Below are positions 22,674 through 29,728 of a DNA stretch of 33,544 bases, one piece after another (within the stretch, counting starts at the first letter, position 1; each line of letters opens with the position of its first letter). The position numbers were made by a program, and so were the translations under genes. The notes beneath the pieces are model-generated. The model was not told the origin of the DNA. It searched no databases and saw only the letters and a program-made list of their open reading frames with translations. The stretch covers positions 1 through 33,544 of the forward strand of contig CAZVVM010000009.1 in the NCBI GenBank assembly GCA_964630635.1, given 5' to 3'. This DNA comes from Colimorpha_A sp964630635 (GTDB lineage Bacteria > Bacillota > Clostridia > Oscillospirales > CAG-272).

Positions 22674-24641
22674 ATGAAAAAGATCATAATTGCCGCGATG
22701 GCTCTGGTAATGACCGTATGCTGCTTTGCTTTCGGTGCATCGGCGGCGGAGTCAAGCTTCAAAGTAGACATAAGCGGTGCGACGGCAGTCACGCCCGGTG
22801 AAACCGTAAAATATACCGTTGAGATCAAGGATATTAACGTCCCGTCGTCAAGTCCCGATGAATACGCAAGCGGTGTTGCAAGCTTAACCGTTTTCGTGAA
22901 ATACGATACCGCGTTTTTTGACGGATCTGACGTTTCGGTTACGATTTCGAAGCCGCAGAACGGTGTCTGGCTGACGTCACACAAGCTGTCAGACGGAACG
23001 GTTAAAATAGAAGTAGCCAGCGACATCGACAATGACACGGGTAAATTCCCCGCGGTCACCGAAAACGGTGTGCTGAAGTTTGAGATTTCGATAAAGGTCA
23101 AGGCGGATGCCGTTGCGGGAAGCGGTAAAGAGATATATATAGGCGACGAAACGCAGGGCTACGGCGCCGACTTTAATGAAGTTGCTTCCGTTACCTGCAC
23201 ATCTCTTGACGTTTCTCTTATCAAGAAGCTTGATAAGCCCGCAGGTCTTGAAATTTCGTCTACCGATTATAAGGCAAAGTGGAACGCTGTTGAAAACGCG
23301 GATTCTTACGTGATCCAGGTCTACAAGGACGGCGATGCGCTCGGTAAGCCACTTACGGCAACCGGTACGAGCTATGACCTTTCCACGCTCATAAAAAACA
23401 ATTTCGGCGGTGAATACAGCTTTACCGTCGTTGCAAAGTCGAACAGCGACCTTTATAAGGACAGCGATGCGGCGACGTCGGGTGTTTTGAATTACAGAGG
23501 AAAGCTCACAACGCCGAGTATTGCATTGACCGTCGACAAGATCGCGGGTACTGTCAATTACAAGATAACCGATAACAACCCCGAGGATACCGTCGGAACG
23601 TACATAATCAAGATATACGACAAGGACGGCAATCCCGTGGGCGAGGATATAACCTCATCGAAGCTCGAAGGAACTATAAAGGACCTTGATTTCGGAACGA
23701 AATATGACGTGACCGTTACCGCAAGCTCCTCGTCTCTCGGCAACACCGAAACGGGTAACCTTTCGTCCGACGAGTCGGGCAAGGAAACGGTAACACCCGA
23801 CGGAATAGTCGGTATTTCAGTTACGAAAAAGCCGACGCTTTCCTATACCGAGGGCGATACCATTGATCTTTCGAAGATGGAGATAACCGTTGACTTCGCC
23901 GTTGCATCCGACGTCAAGGTAAGCAAGGATAAGTTCAGTCAGTACGGAATTACCGTTTCGCCCAAGCACGGTGCCGACGCGATTCTTTCCCTCAACGGAA
24001 AGAATATTACCGTTACCTGCGGTACTCTTACCGCAGCCGAGGAGATGACGCTTGAAGTTAAGAGCGGTAAATGCGAGCACGCAAATACGATGCCCGAGCA
24101 CAAGGACGCTAACTGCGGCGAGGACGGATACGATAAGGTCGTATGTACCGTTTGCGGAGTTGCTGTTGAAAATACGCCCATTCCCGCGACGGGAGATCAC
24201 GACTATAACGAATGGTCGTGGTTGAGCATACCGACCGTCAACGTCGACGGCGTCCGTCAGCGCACCTGTAAGGAATGCGGAAAAACGGAGAACGATCAGG
24301 TAACCTACGCTGAATACCTTGCAATGCAAAGCGGCGGCACGACTGCGCCCCCCGATACAACTCCCAACAACACAAGTAGGGATGAGACCGATCCGCCCGT
24401 TACGACCGAGAGAAGAAAGAGCAACGCACTCGGCGGTGTTGCCGACCTCGGAAAGATATTCCTGTTTGCGCTTATTGCGGTGCTTCTCGTTATCGTTATC
24501 TTTATCGTTGGCGCGGTATACGTTGAAAGCCGCAGAAACCGCCGCCGCAGATCCCGTTCGAGAACGAATCAGGCAAGAAACGGACAGAGCAGAAGCGGTC
24601 AGAGCAGAAGCTCGCAGAACAGAAACAATTACAGAAGATAA
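22674..24641 (+). CDS. Membrane-anchored surface protein: cohesin-like, Fn3 and Ig-like domains
   Basis: 655 residues. Signal peptide (1-24), cohesin-like domain (about 27-185: TPGETVKYTVEI, SGVASLTVFVKYDTAFF, GVLKFEISIKVKADA), two fibronectin type III-like domains (about 188-370), an Ig-like domain (about 375-465), a cysteine-paired segment (about 467-545) with CTVCG and CKECG, a Thr/Pro linker, one membrane helix (595-617) and a tail of 38 residues dominated by Arg, Ser, Asn and Gln. The tail should face the cytoplasm. It lies 18 bp after the dockerin gene with AAGAGGA as binding site. A structural or adhesive surface role is inferred; no enzyme motif is seen. Domain limits are approximate. 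Confidence 0.8.
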   Translation: MKKIIIAAMALVMTVCCFAFGASAAESSFKVDISGATAVTPGETVKYTVEIKDINVPSSSPDEYASGVASLTVFVKYDTAFFDGSDVSVTISKPQNGVWLTSHKLSDGTVKIEVASDIDNDTGKFPAVTENGVLKFEISIKVKADAVAGSGKEIYIGDETQGYGADFNEVASVTCTSLDVSLIKKLDKPAGLEISSTDYKAKWNAVENADSYVIQVYKDGDALGKPLTATGTSYDLSTLIKNNFGGEYSFTVVAKSNSDLYKDSDAATSGVLNYRGKLTTPSIALTVDKIAGTVNYKITDNNPEDTVGTYIIKIYDKDGNPVGEDITSSKLEGTIKDLDFGTKYDVTVTASSSSLGNTETGNLSSDESGKETVTPDGIVGISVTKKPTLSYTEGDTIDLSKMEITVDFAVASDVKVSKDKFSQYGITVSPKHGADAILSLNGKNITVTCGTLTAAEEMTLEVKSGKCEHANTMPEHKDANCGEDGYDKVVCTVCGVAVENTPIPATGDHDYNEWSWLSIPTVNVDGVRQRTCKECGKTENDQVTYAEYLAMQSGGTTAPPDTTPNNTSRDETDPPVTTERRKSNALGGVADLGKIFLFALIAVLLVIVIFIVGAVYVESRRNRRRRSRSRTNQARNGQSRSGQSRSSQNRNNYRR

Positions 24642-24643
24642 AA

Positions 24644-24676
24644 TAAAAATCAGGCGAGAGATCGCCTGATTTTTTT
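24644..24676. terminator. Bidirectional terminator between convergent genes
   Basis: TCAGGCGA (24650-24657), loop gaga, TCGCCTGA (24662-24669), with an A-run before and a T-run after. It serves the surface protein operon and dpaB; the T-run overlaps the dpaB stop codon. Confidence 0.85.
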
Positions 24677-25232
24677 ATATGAAGAGAGGTCTTTCCTGTT
24701 TTCCGTTCAGTGCCGAAGTCAGACACTCGGGGATCATTTCAAATTCCGCAACGAGAGAATGCGGCTTTTTGAGGCAGTCGTCCTGCTTCATAGGGACGAA
24801 GAAAACGCCTTTTTTTTCGAGCATCGTCGAGATGTTTTTGAGGTTTGCCGACATTGCGTCGTTCGTGGCAAGAGAAATGAGAAGCGGACGGCTTTGGCGC
24901 AGATGCGCTTTTGCCGCCATCGTGACCGCGGTATCTGTGATGCCGTTTGCGAGCTTTGCCAAGGTGTTTCCCGTGCAGGGTGCGATGACGAGCGCATCGA
25001 GCGGACGGGCAGGGCCGAGCGGCTCGGCGTCCTTTATGGTAAGGACGGGATCACGGCGGCAGACGTCGGTTATTATCTTTATAAAATCAGCGCTTTTACC
25101 GAAGCGCGTGTCGGTTGATGCGGCGTTGTGGCTCATTATCGGGAGAACGTCGTAATCGTGTACGAGCTCCTTCAAGACCGATATTGAACGGTCAAAGGTG
25201 CAGAACGAGCCGCAGAAGGCGTAACCTATCAT
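24675..25232 (-). CDS. dpaB: Dipicolinate synthase subunit B
   Basis: The flavoprotein-like subunit of dipicolinate synthase (SpoVFB), which with DpaA oxidises dihydrodipicolinate to dipicolinic acid, the spore-core solute, in the mother cell. 185 residues with the flavoprotein fold start IGYAFCGSFCTFDRSI, DALVIAPCTGNTLAKLANGITDTAVTMAAKAHLR (about 79-112) and the RPLLISLATND strand. The ATG at 25232 overlaps the dpaA stop (ATGA), fitting a fixed two-subunit product. It ends the spoIIGA-sigE-dpaA-dpaB series. Confidence 0.95.
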   Translation of the reverse strand: MIGYAFCGSFCTFDRSISVLKELVHDYDVLPIMSHNAASTDTRFGKSADFIKIITDVCRRDPVLTIKDAEPLGPARPLDALVIAPCTGNTLAKLANGITDTAVTMAAKAHLRQSRPLLISLATNDAMSANLKNISTMLEKKGVFFVPMKQDDCLKKPHSLVAEFEMIPECLTSALNGKQERPLFI

Positions 25233-26092
25233 TTTACGCCTCCCGACATCTTGTCAAGTATACAGCGCGCGATTATTTTTCCTGCCGTGACGGGCGCAAC
25301 GCGTCCCGGCAAGCTTTGCGCCGAAATTACGCGCGTGCCGTGGCGGATCGCGCCGACGGGATCAATTCCGCCCGGCTTTGATGCAAGCTCAATGACGGGA
25401 ACGCCGTCACGAAGCTTTGCAAGCATTTCTTCGTTAAGGACGGTCACGGGAACGGTGTTGAACACCGCGTCAAAGCCATCCATTACCGAGGTAAGCGACG
25501 GATAATCGAGGGACGCCATTCCATCGCTTGCCCCTTCTGCACGGTCCTTTTCCTTTCGGGCGGCGACCGTGACCGACGCGCCGAGCGCCTTGAGCCGACG
25601 GGAAAGGGCTTTTCCTATCCTTCCGTAGCCGAGAACGAGGCATTTGCTTCCGTCGAGAGTCACGGGTGTATTGCCCATCGCAAGGGCGATGGCACCCTCG
25701 GCGGTCGGAACGGCGTTAAGGTAATTGAAGGTCTCGTTTTCGCAAAGGTCGTGGTATTTGATTTCGTTTTTGTCAAAGATCGCCGTCATATCGGTCGGGA
25801 ATTTTCCGCCGAAAACGACCGCGCCCGGCTTTGCGTTTTTTACGATCTCGGACGCGATAACGCGTGGAGAAATCTTTACGCTCGAAAGCGGGAAATTCAT
25901 ATAGTCGCCGCGAAAGACGGGGACCGGAAGAAGTATCGCGTCGGCATTTGGGAGCGCGTTTAAAAGCTCACAGCTTTCTTTATAGGTATCAAGGGCGTAA
26001 TGATATATTTTGTATCCCTGCTTTGTCAGCTCATTTCCCGCGTGGAGCTGGCGCAGATCTCCGCCGATGAGCAGGATATTATTTTCAGTCAT
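25229..26092 (-). CDS. dpaA: Dipicolinate synthase subunit A
   Basis: The NAD(P)-binding subunit of dipicolinate synthase (SpoVFA), 287 residues. The N-terminal IGGDLRQLHAGNELTKQGYKIYHYAL and the Rossmann segment CLVLGYGRIGKALSRRLKALGASVTVAARK (about 152-181), with its GxGxxG loop, are typical. AAAGGAAG stands before the ATG. In Bacillus this pair is transcribed by sigma-K in the mother cell. The 72-bp gap to sigE contains a CATA-type -10 word but no convincing -35, so whether it has its own sporulation promoter or reads through from sigE is open. Confidence 0.95.
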   Translation of the reverse strand: MTENNILLIGGDLRQLHAGNELTKQGYKIYHYALDTYKESCELLNALPNADAILLPVPVFRGDYMNFPLSSVKISPRVIASEIVKNAKPGAVVFGGKFPTDMTAIFDKNEIKYHDLCENETFNYLNAVPTAEGAIALAMGNTPVTLDGSKCLVLGYGRIGKALSRRLKALGASVTVAARKEKDRAEGASDGMASLDYPSLTSVMDGFDAVFNTVPVTVLNEEMLAKLRDGVPVIELASKPGGIDPVGAIRHGTRVISAQSLPGRVAPVTAGKIIARCILDKMSGGVK

Positions 26093-26164
26093 ACTGTTAC
26101 TTCCTTTCTTATTAACAGATTAGGTTTCCCCATTACAGTTTATGAGAAAGAAAGTTACACGCCA

Positions 26165-26866
26165 CTATATCTTCGTTTCAATTTCCTTGCGCAGGCGTGA
26201 TATTATTTTCTTTTCGAGGCGTGAAATGTACGACTGCGAGATGCCGAGCAGGTCCGCGACCTCTTTTTGCGTCAGTTCGTCCTTGCCGTCCATTCCGAAG
26301 CGGAGACGGATTATCGTCTGCTCGCGTTCCGACAGCTTTGATAGAGCTTCCTCTATCGTCTTTTTGTCCTCACCCACCTCCATATTGCGGTAGACGGTGT
26401 CCTCGTCTCCTCCCAGCACGTCGGAGAGCAGAAGCTCGTTTCCGTCCCAGTCGGTATTGAGCGGCTCGTCTATCGACATTTCAAGTCGTGTGCGCGAGGT
26501 CTTTCTTATATACATCAGAATTTCGTTTTCGATACAGCGAGAGGCGTAGGTTGCGAGCTTGATGTTCTTTTCGGCGTTGAAGGTGTTTATCGCTTTGATA
26601 AGCCCTATCGTGCCGATTGAAATGAGGTCCTCGATGCCCGTGCCCGTGTTCTCGAATTTCTTTGCGATATATACGACGAGGCGCAGATTTCTTTCGACAA
26701 GCACCGCGCGCAGTGACGGCTCGTTTGACAGGCGCGAGATTATGTCCGCTTCTTCCTCGTGAGTCAGCGGCGGCGGGAGAGTATCGGGGCCGTTTATGTA
26801 AAAAACGCCGTTTTTTCTTTTTAGAAGCCGTTTGAGGGCTTCCTTTACGATAGACAGGATCTTCAT
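26165..26866 (-). CDS. sigE: RNA polymerase sporulation sigma factor SigE (pro-form)
   Basis: The early mother-cell sigma factor. 233 residues from the ATG at 26866. A GTG at 26875 is in frame, but the GAGG site lies right next to it, too close, and is correctly spaced for the ATG. The amphipathic, basic pro-sequence (about residues 1-22) ends before FYINGPDTLPPPLTHEE, aligning with the processing site of Bacillus pro-sigma-E. Region 2 is very conserved (ERNLRLVVYIAKKFENTG, IGLIKAINTF, KLATYASRCIENEILMYIRK). Region 4 ends in the helix-turn-helix TQKEVADLLGISQSYISRLEKKI. Directly downstream of its activating protease gene spoIIGA. Confidence 0.97.
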   Translation of the reverse strand: MKILSIVKEALKRLLKRKNGVFYINGPDTLPPPLTHEEEADIISRLSNEPSLRAVLVERNLRLVVYIAKKFENTGTGIEDLISIGTIGLIKAINTFNAEKNIKLATYASRCIENEILMYIRKTSRTRLEMSIDEPLNTDWDGNELLLSDVLGGDEDTVYRNMEVGEDKKTIEEALSKLSEREQTIIRLRFGMDGKDELTQKEVADLLGISQSYISRLEKKIISRLRKEIETKI

Positions 26867-26876
26867 ATTATTCACC

Positions 26877-27719
26877 TCAATTTATGAGAATTTCGGGCAC
26901 GAGTGCGGAATAACCGCCGTAGCTGTTTTCGTCGCCCATTGCGACAAGGGCGGACACCTCGGCGTTTTCGACTGTTATTTTCTTCGGTATGTATGCAAGT
27001 AAGAGCTTATCTCCGCCGACCGAGACCGACGGTATCAGCCGCACGGACGTCAAAAGCTCGGGCGCGAGATTTGATAGATCATTCGGGTCGCTGTTTTCGA
27101 ATATCGGCACGAGTGCATCGGGTAAAAGGGAAAGGAAGTCATTTTTTTGCATAATAATGACGGGCTTGCCGCTCATCGGGTCGGTGAGCAGATTTCCCGT
27201 GTCGGTCATTGCGTCGAACACAAAAGCGCCGTTATGACTGACGACGGCAAGCCGGCAGGTGCGAAGCGAGCGCTTCCTTTTCGCCATTCGTCCGCCCGCG
27301 ATGGCGGCGACGCCTATTACGGCGGCGCTCACCGCCATCCAGCCGAGCGGTATTTTTTCCGTAGGAGAGGAACTCTCCGTGGAAACGTCGTTTATGCCGT
27401 TCATAAAGGTGAAGAATGCCGTCATCGCTCCGCCAAGCAGGCACCCCGTGCCGTAGAAAAGCGCGTAGCAGGGAAGAATTTTGTTTTTGAAGGCGATGAG
27501 GCACATAAGATATGAAACGGCGAGGTTTATGAAAATGTTGATGAGAAGTATTCCTTGCATAAAAACCGACGCAACGCCGTAGATACCGCCGATAGCCGAG
27601 GCGATGCAAAGGCATATAACGGATACCTTGCGGCGCAAGATCGACGCGGTAACAAAGAGGGTGAGGAAGTCCATTGTGAAATTTATGAGGAACAGTATGT
27701 CGGCGTATAGAGTTTGCAT
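26877..27719 (-). CDS. spoIIGA: Sigma-E processing peptidase SpoIIGA
   Basis: The membrane aspartic protease that removes the pro-sequence of SigE after asymmetric septation. In 280 residues there are five hydrophobic segments in the N-terminal half (to about 145), then a basic linker and a retropepsin-like domain with the catalytic triplet in MTDTGNLLTD (D173-T-G). Bacillus SpoIIGA is slightly longer. The stop codon overlaps the sigE ribosome binding site (TGAGG), so translation of protease and substrate is probably coupled. The leader is unusual: a perfect 11-bp hairpin begins 15 bases upstream of the ATG. Confidence 0.95.
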   Translation of the reverse strand: MQTLYADILFLINFTMDFLTLFVTASILRRKVSVICLCIASAIGGIYGVASVFMQGILLINIFINLAVSYLMCLIAFKNKILPCYALFYGTGCLLGGAMTAFFTFMNGINDVSTESSSPTEKIPLGWMAVSAAVIGVAAIAGGRMAKRKRSLRTCRLAVVSHNGAFVFDAMTDTGNLLTDPMSGKPVIIMQKNDFLSLLPDALVPIFENSDPNDLSNLAPELLTSVRLIPSVSVGGDKLLLAYIPKKITVENAEVSALVAMGDENSYGGYSALVPEILIN

Positions 27720-27733
27720 AGTATCTCTTTCTC

Positions 27734-27838
27734 AACTTTCTTGCTCGTGCAAGAAAGTTGCAAAGAAGCACGCCAAGGAGACAACCGATACAATTTTGCT
27801 TTGCAAAATTGTATACGTTTTCTCCTTTGGAAACCTCT
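27734..27838. repeat. Hairpin repeat in spoIIGA leader, family C
   Basis: Two perfect hairpins stand in a row: AACTTTCTTGC (27734-27744)-tcgt-GCAAGAAAGTT (27749-27759), and TACAATTTTGC (27789-27799)-ttt-GCAAAATTGTA (27803-27813). The second is enclosed by a CCAAGGAGA...TCTCCTTTGG pair. Neither is followed by a clean T-run, so they are not ordinary terminators. No gene is present. Confidence 0.75.
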
Positions 27839-27868
27839 TTCGATTTAGGGGAGCTTTTGAACGTTAGA

Positions 27869-27895
27869 CGGTAGGGGAGGGGCTTGCTCCTCCCG
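27869..27895. repeat. Hairpin repeat, family A (inverted copy)
   Basis: GAACGTT, then CGGTAGGG and the stem GGGAGG (27875-27880)/CCTCCC (27889-27894). The 371-bp gap 27720-28090 holds only this, the family C repeat and promoters. Confidence 0.75.
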
Positions 27896-28033
27896 TGCAA
27901 CATGAATGAAATATGGATGGGCTTTGCTTAAATTATATCGCTTTCATCATAAAAAATCGGTCGGTGCGTGGGGGCGAGAAATAATTTATTGGGCGGTAAA
28001 TATAGACTTTTTTGTAAATTATCGGACTCGGTG

Positions 28034-28062
28034 TTGTTATTGGGCGGATATTGTGGTAAAAT
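28034..28062 (+). promoter_or_regulatory. Promoter of leucine-rich repeat protein gene
   Basis: TTGTTA (28034-28039), 17-bp spacer, TAAAAT (28057-28062). GGAG at 28081-28084 precedes the ATG. Confidence 0.65.
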
Positions 28063-28090
28063 GAATTTAACGAATATTTTGGAGATCATT

Positions 28091-28783
28091 ATGAAGAAGC
28101 TTATTTCTTTATTATTTGTGTTCACTTTTCTGATTTCGGCGACCCCTATGGCTGTGGGTGCCGAAATTCGTAAGACCGACAGCGGTATACTGTATACGAT
28201 AGAAAACGGCGAAGCCGTAATACAGGGCTACGACGGGTCGGGAAGCGTGATGAATATTCCCGAGAAAATCGACGGCGTTCCCGTAACGAAGATAGCGGCG
28301 CAGACCTGCCACGGTGACACGTCGGTAAGCGAGGTACGTATTCCGAAAAGCGTGACGTCGATAGGCGAATATGCCTTTGCGGAGTGCTCGAATTTGGTGA
28401 AGGTTGTCATTAAGGGCGCAGTTTTTATTGGTCGTTCGGCGTTCCGCGACTGCAAGGCGCTTCTGACGCTCAAGCTTCCGAGCAACCTCGAAAGCATTGA
28501 CGATTTTGCCTTTGAGGGCTGCACGGTGCTCGGTACGGTCAAGATACCGAAGGGGCTTAAAAATATCGGAACAGATGCGTTTATGGGCTGTGAGAAGCTT
28601 CGTTTTGATTTGAACGGAAACAAGGTCGCAAAGGCGCACGCGGAGAAGTATAATATCCCGACGTCGTTTACCGACACCTGGGAGTTTACGGTTATTATGA
28701 CCGTGCTCGTCAGTGCGCTTTTCGGCGGAGGTGTGTTCCTCGTGAACCGATTGATGAAAAACAGAAAAGAAAAAAGACCCTAA
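28091..28783 (+). CDS. BspA-like leucine-rich repeat surface protein
   Basis: 230 residues. A signal peptide (1-24, ending AVGA) is followed by an extracellular region with about four LRR_5/BspA-type repeats (roughly 45-190), for example VSEVRIPKSVTSIGEYAFAECSNL and LTLKLPSNLESIDDFAFEGC. A C-terminal membrane helix (about 197-217) and a short basic tail (NRLMKNRKEKRP) follow. BspA-type repeats usually serve adhesion or protein-protein contact. The domain plan (exported beta region, one helix, basic tail) resembles the larger surface protein ending at 24641. The ATG at 28091 is chosen for its GGAG site and the signal peptide. Monocistronic. Confidence 0.88.
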   Translation: MKKLISLLFVFTFLISATPMAVGAEIRKTDSGILYTIENGEAVIQGYDGSGSVMNIPEKIDGVPVTKIAAQTCHGDTSVSEVRIPKSVTSIGEYAFAECSNLVKVVIKGAVFIGRSAFRDCKALLTLKLPSNLESIDDFAFEGCTVLGTVKIPKGLKNIGTDAFMGCEKLRFDLNGNKVAKAHAEKYNIPTSFTDTWEFTVIMTVLVSALFGGGVFLVNRLMKNRKEKRP

Positions 28784-28797
28784 AAGGTCTTTTTTTG
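28771..28797. terminator. Bidirectional terminator after LRR gene
   Basis: AAAAAGACC, loop ctaaaa, GGTCTTTTTTT. It overlaps the LRR stop codon and also faces the end of the xre gene. Confidence 0.8.
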
Positions 28798-28816
28798 TTT
28801 TCGGTTGATTATATTA

Positions 28817-29023
28817 CTATTTGTTTATAAGCGGATTGTTCGTTCTTTCAAGTAAATAGTCCACGGAAACATTAAAGTAATCGGCAATTTTTATCAGCTC
28901 ATTTATTCCCGGCTCTCTTTCGCCCGTCTCATATCTACTTATGGTGTTTTGATTTGTATTGAGGTCCATTGCCATTTTGAGTTGAGATATACCTTTTGCT
29001 TTTCTTATTTCTTTTAATCTCAT
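28817..29023 (-). CDS. Small XRE-family transcriptional regulator
   Basis: A 68-residue protein consisting of a Cro/C1-type helix-turn-helix and little else: MRLKEIRKAKGISQLKMAMDL, then NTNQNTISRYETGEREPGINELIKIADYF (recognition helix about 24-33). The ATG at 29023 follows AGGGGTG; upstream in-frame starts lack a site. It is divergent from a lipoprotein gene, and the shared 78-bp region carries two matching 17-bp operator-like sequences. It is most likely a repressor of the lipoprotein gene and perhaps of itself. The sequence is noticeably more AT-rich than its neighbours, suggesting different ancestry. Confidence 0.88.
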   Translation of the reverse strand: MRLKEIRKAKGISQLKMAMDLNTNQNTISRYETGEREPGINELIKIADYFNVSVDYLLERTNNPLINK

Positions 29024-29034
29024 AAAATCACCCC

Positions 29035-29063
29035 TTGACATTATTATCCCATAATGGTATAAT
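29035..29063 (+). promoter_or_regulatory. Consensus promoter of lipoprotein gene
   Basis: TTGACA (29035-29040), 17-bp spacer, TATAAT (29058-29063), an exact consensus. An operator-like site lies within the spacer and -10. Confidence 0.85.
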
Positions 29064-29085
29064 AAAAATATCCCGAATTGGTATA
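29045..29085. promoter_or_regulatory. Paired 17-bp operator-like sites for XRE regulator
   Basis: TATCCCATAATGGTATA (29045-29061) and TATCCCGAATTGGTATA (29069-29085) share 14 of 17 bases. Both are imperfect palindromes (TAT-CC...GG-ATA), spaced 24 bp centre to centre. The first overlaps the -10, the second the start region, so binding would block transcription. Confidence 0.65.
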
Positions 29086-29101
29086 TCACGGAGGTTATTT
29101 T

Positions 29102-29635
29102 ATGCGAAGAATAATATGTATAATGCTTAGCGCAATATTGTTATTTTCGTTAGTGTCGTGTCTTGATGACAGCACCCTTTACAAAGAAACGGGTGGCGGC
29201 AGTAACGGAAATAATACAGGGAATAGTAGTGGAAACAGCAAACTGATTTTTTCGTTAAATGAGACTGCGGTTTTTAAGAATCTAAAAATTACAGCGACCG
29301 AAATCGTTGAGTCTGAAGGCGAGGATTATTTTGTTCCCGAAGATGGGAAAATTTTTGTCGGAGTCAAGTTCACGATTGAAAACATATCGTCAGAAATACA
29401 GAACATTAGCACTCTTTTGCTTTTCGATGCTTATGTCGATGATGTAAAGTGTGCATATTCGATCAGTGCCGCGTGTGTATTTGATGAGGGTACGCTTGAC
29501 GGTTCCTTAGAGCCGGGAAAGAAAATGATAGGCTGGTATGCGGTTGAAGTGCCTGCCAATTGGAAGACGATTGATTTGGCGGTTAAAGCGGTTTGGCTAT
29601 CAAATAATACCGCCAATTTCGTGTTTGAAAAATAA
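29102..29635 (+). CDS. Lipoprotein with DUF4352-like domain
   Basis: 177 residues. A lipoprotein signal with lipobox LVSC (C20) is followed by a Gly/Asn/Ser-rich spacer (about 31-47) and a beta-sandwich domain resembling DUF4352/telokin-like domains: FVGVKFTIENISSEIQNIS and GSLEPGKKMIGWYAVEVPANW. The function of such domains is unknown; they sit on the outer face of the membrane. GGAGG (29090-29094) sets the ATG at 29102. It is probably repressed by the divergent XRE protein. Base composition is AT-rich like xre, which fits joint acquisition. A terminator follows about 30 bp after the stop. Confidence 0.82.
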   Translation: MRRIICIMLSAILLFSLVSCLDDSTLYKETGGGSNGNNTGNSSGNSKLIFSLNETAVFKNLKITATEIVESEGEDYFVPEDGKIFVGVKFTIENISSEIQNISTLLLFDAYVDDVKCAYSISAACVFDEGTLDGSLEPGKKMIGWYAVEVPANWKTIDLAVKAVWLSNNTANFVFEK

Positions 29636-29666
29636 TGAAATAAAAATGAACCTTTCGGGATAAAGT

Positions 29667-29696
29667 AAAAAGCCGCACAATGTGCGGCTTTTTTTG
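29667..29696 (+). terminator. Terminator after lipoprotein gene
   Basis: GCCGCAC (29672-29678), loop aat, GTGCGGC (29682-29688), then a T-run. With A residues on the other side it could also serve the ATPase gene from the right. Confidence 0.85.
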
Positions 29697-29728
29697 CTTG
29701 CGAACGCAAGCTCTTTTGTTGGAGTTTT

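Noticed and set aside
26093..26164. Sigma-K-like promoter ahead of dpaA (CATAAAC word)
   Set aside because: The -10-like word is present, but nothing matches the -35 at the right distance; too weak to annotate.
27720..27940. Spo0A box and spoIIG-type promoter upstream of spoIIGA
   Set aside because: I found no TGTCGAA-like box and no -35 at either 17 or 22 bp from the candidate TATAAT.
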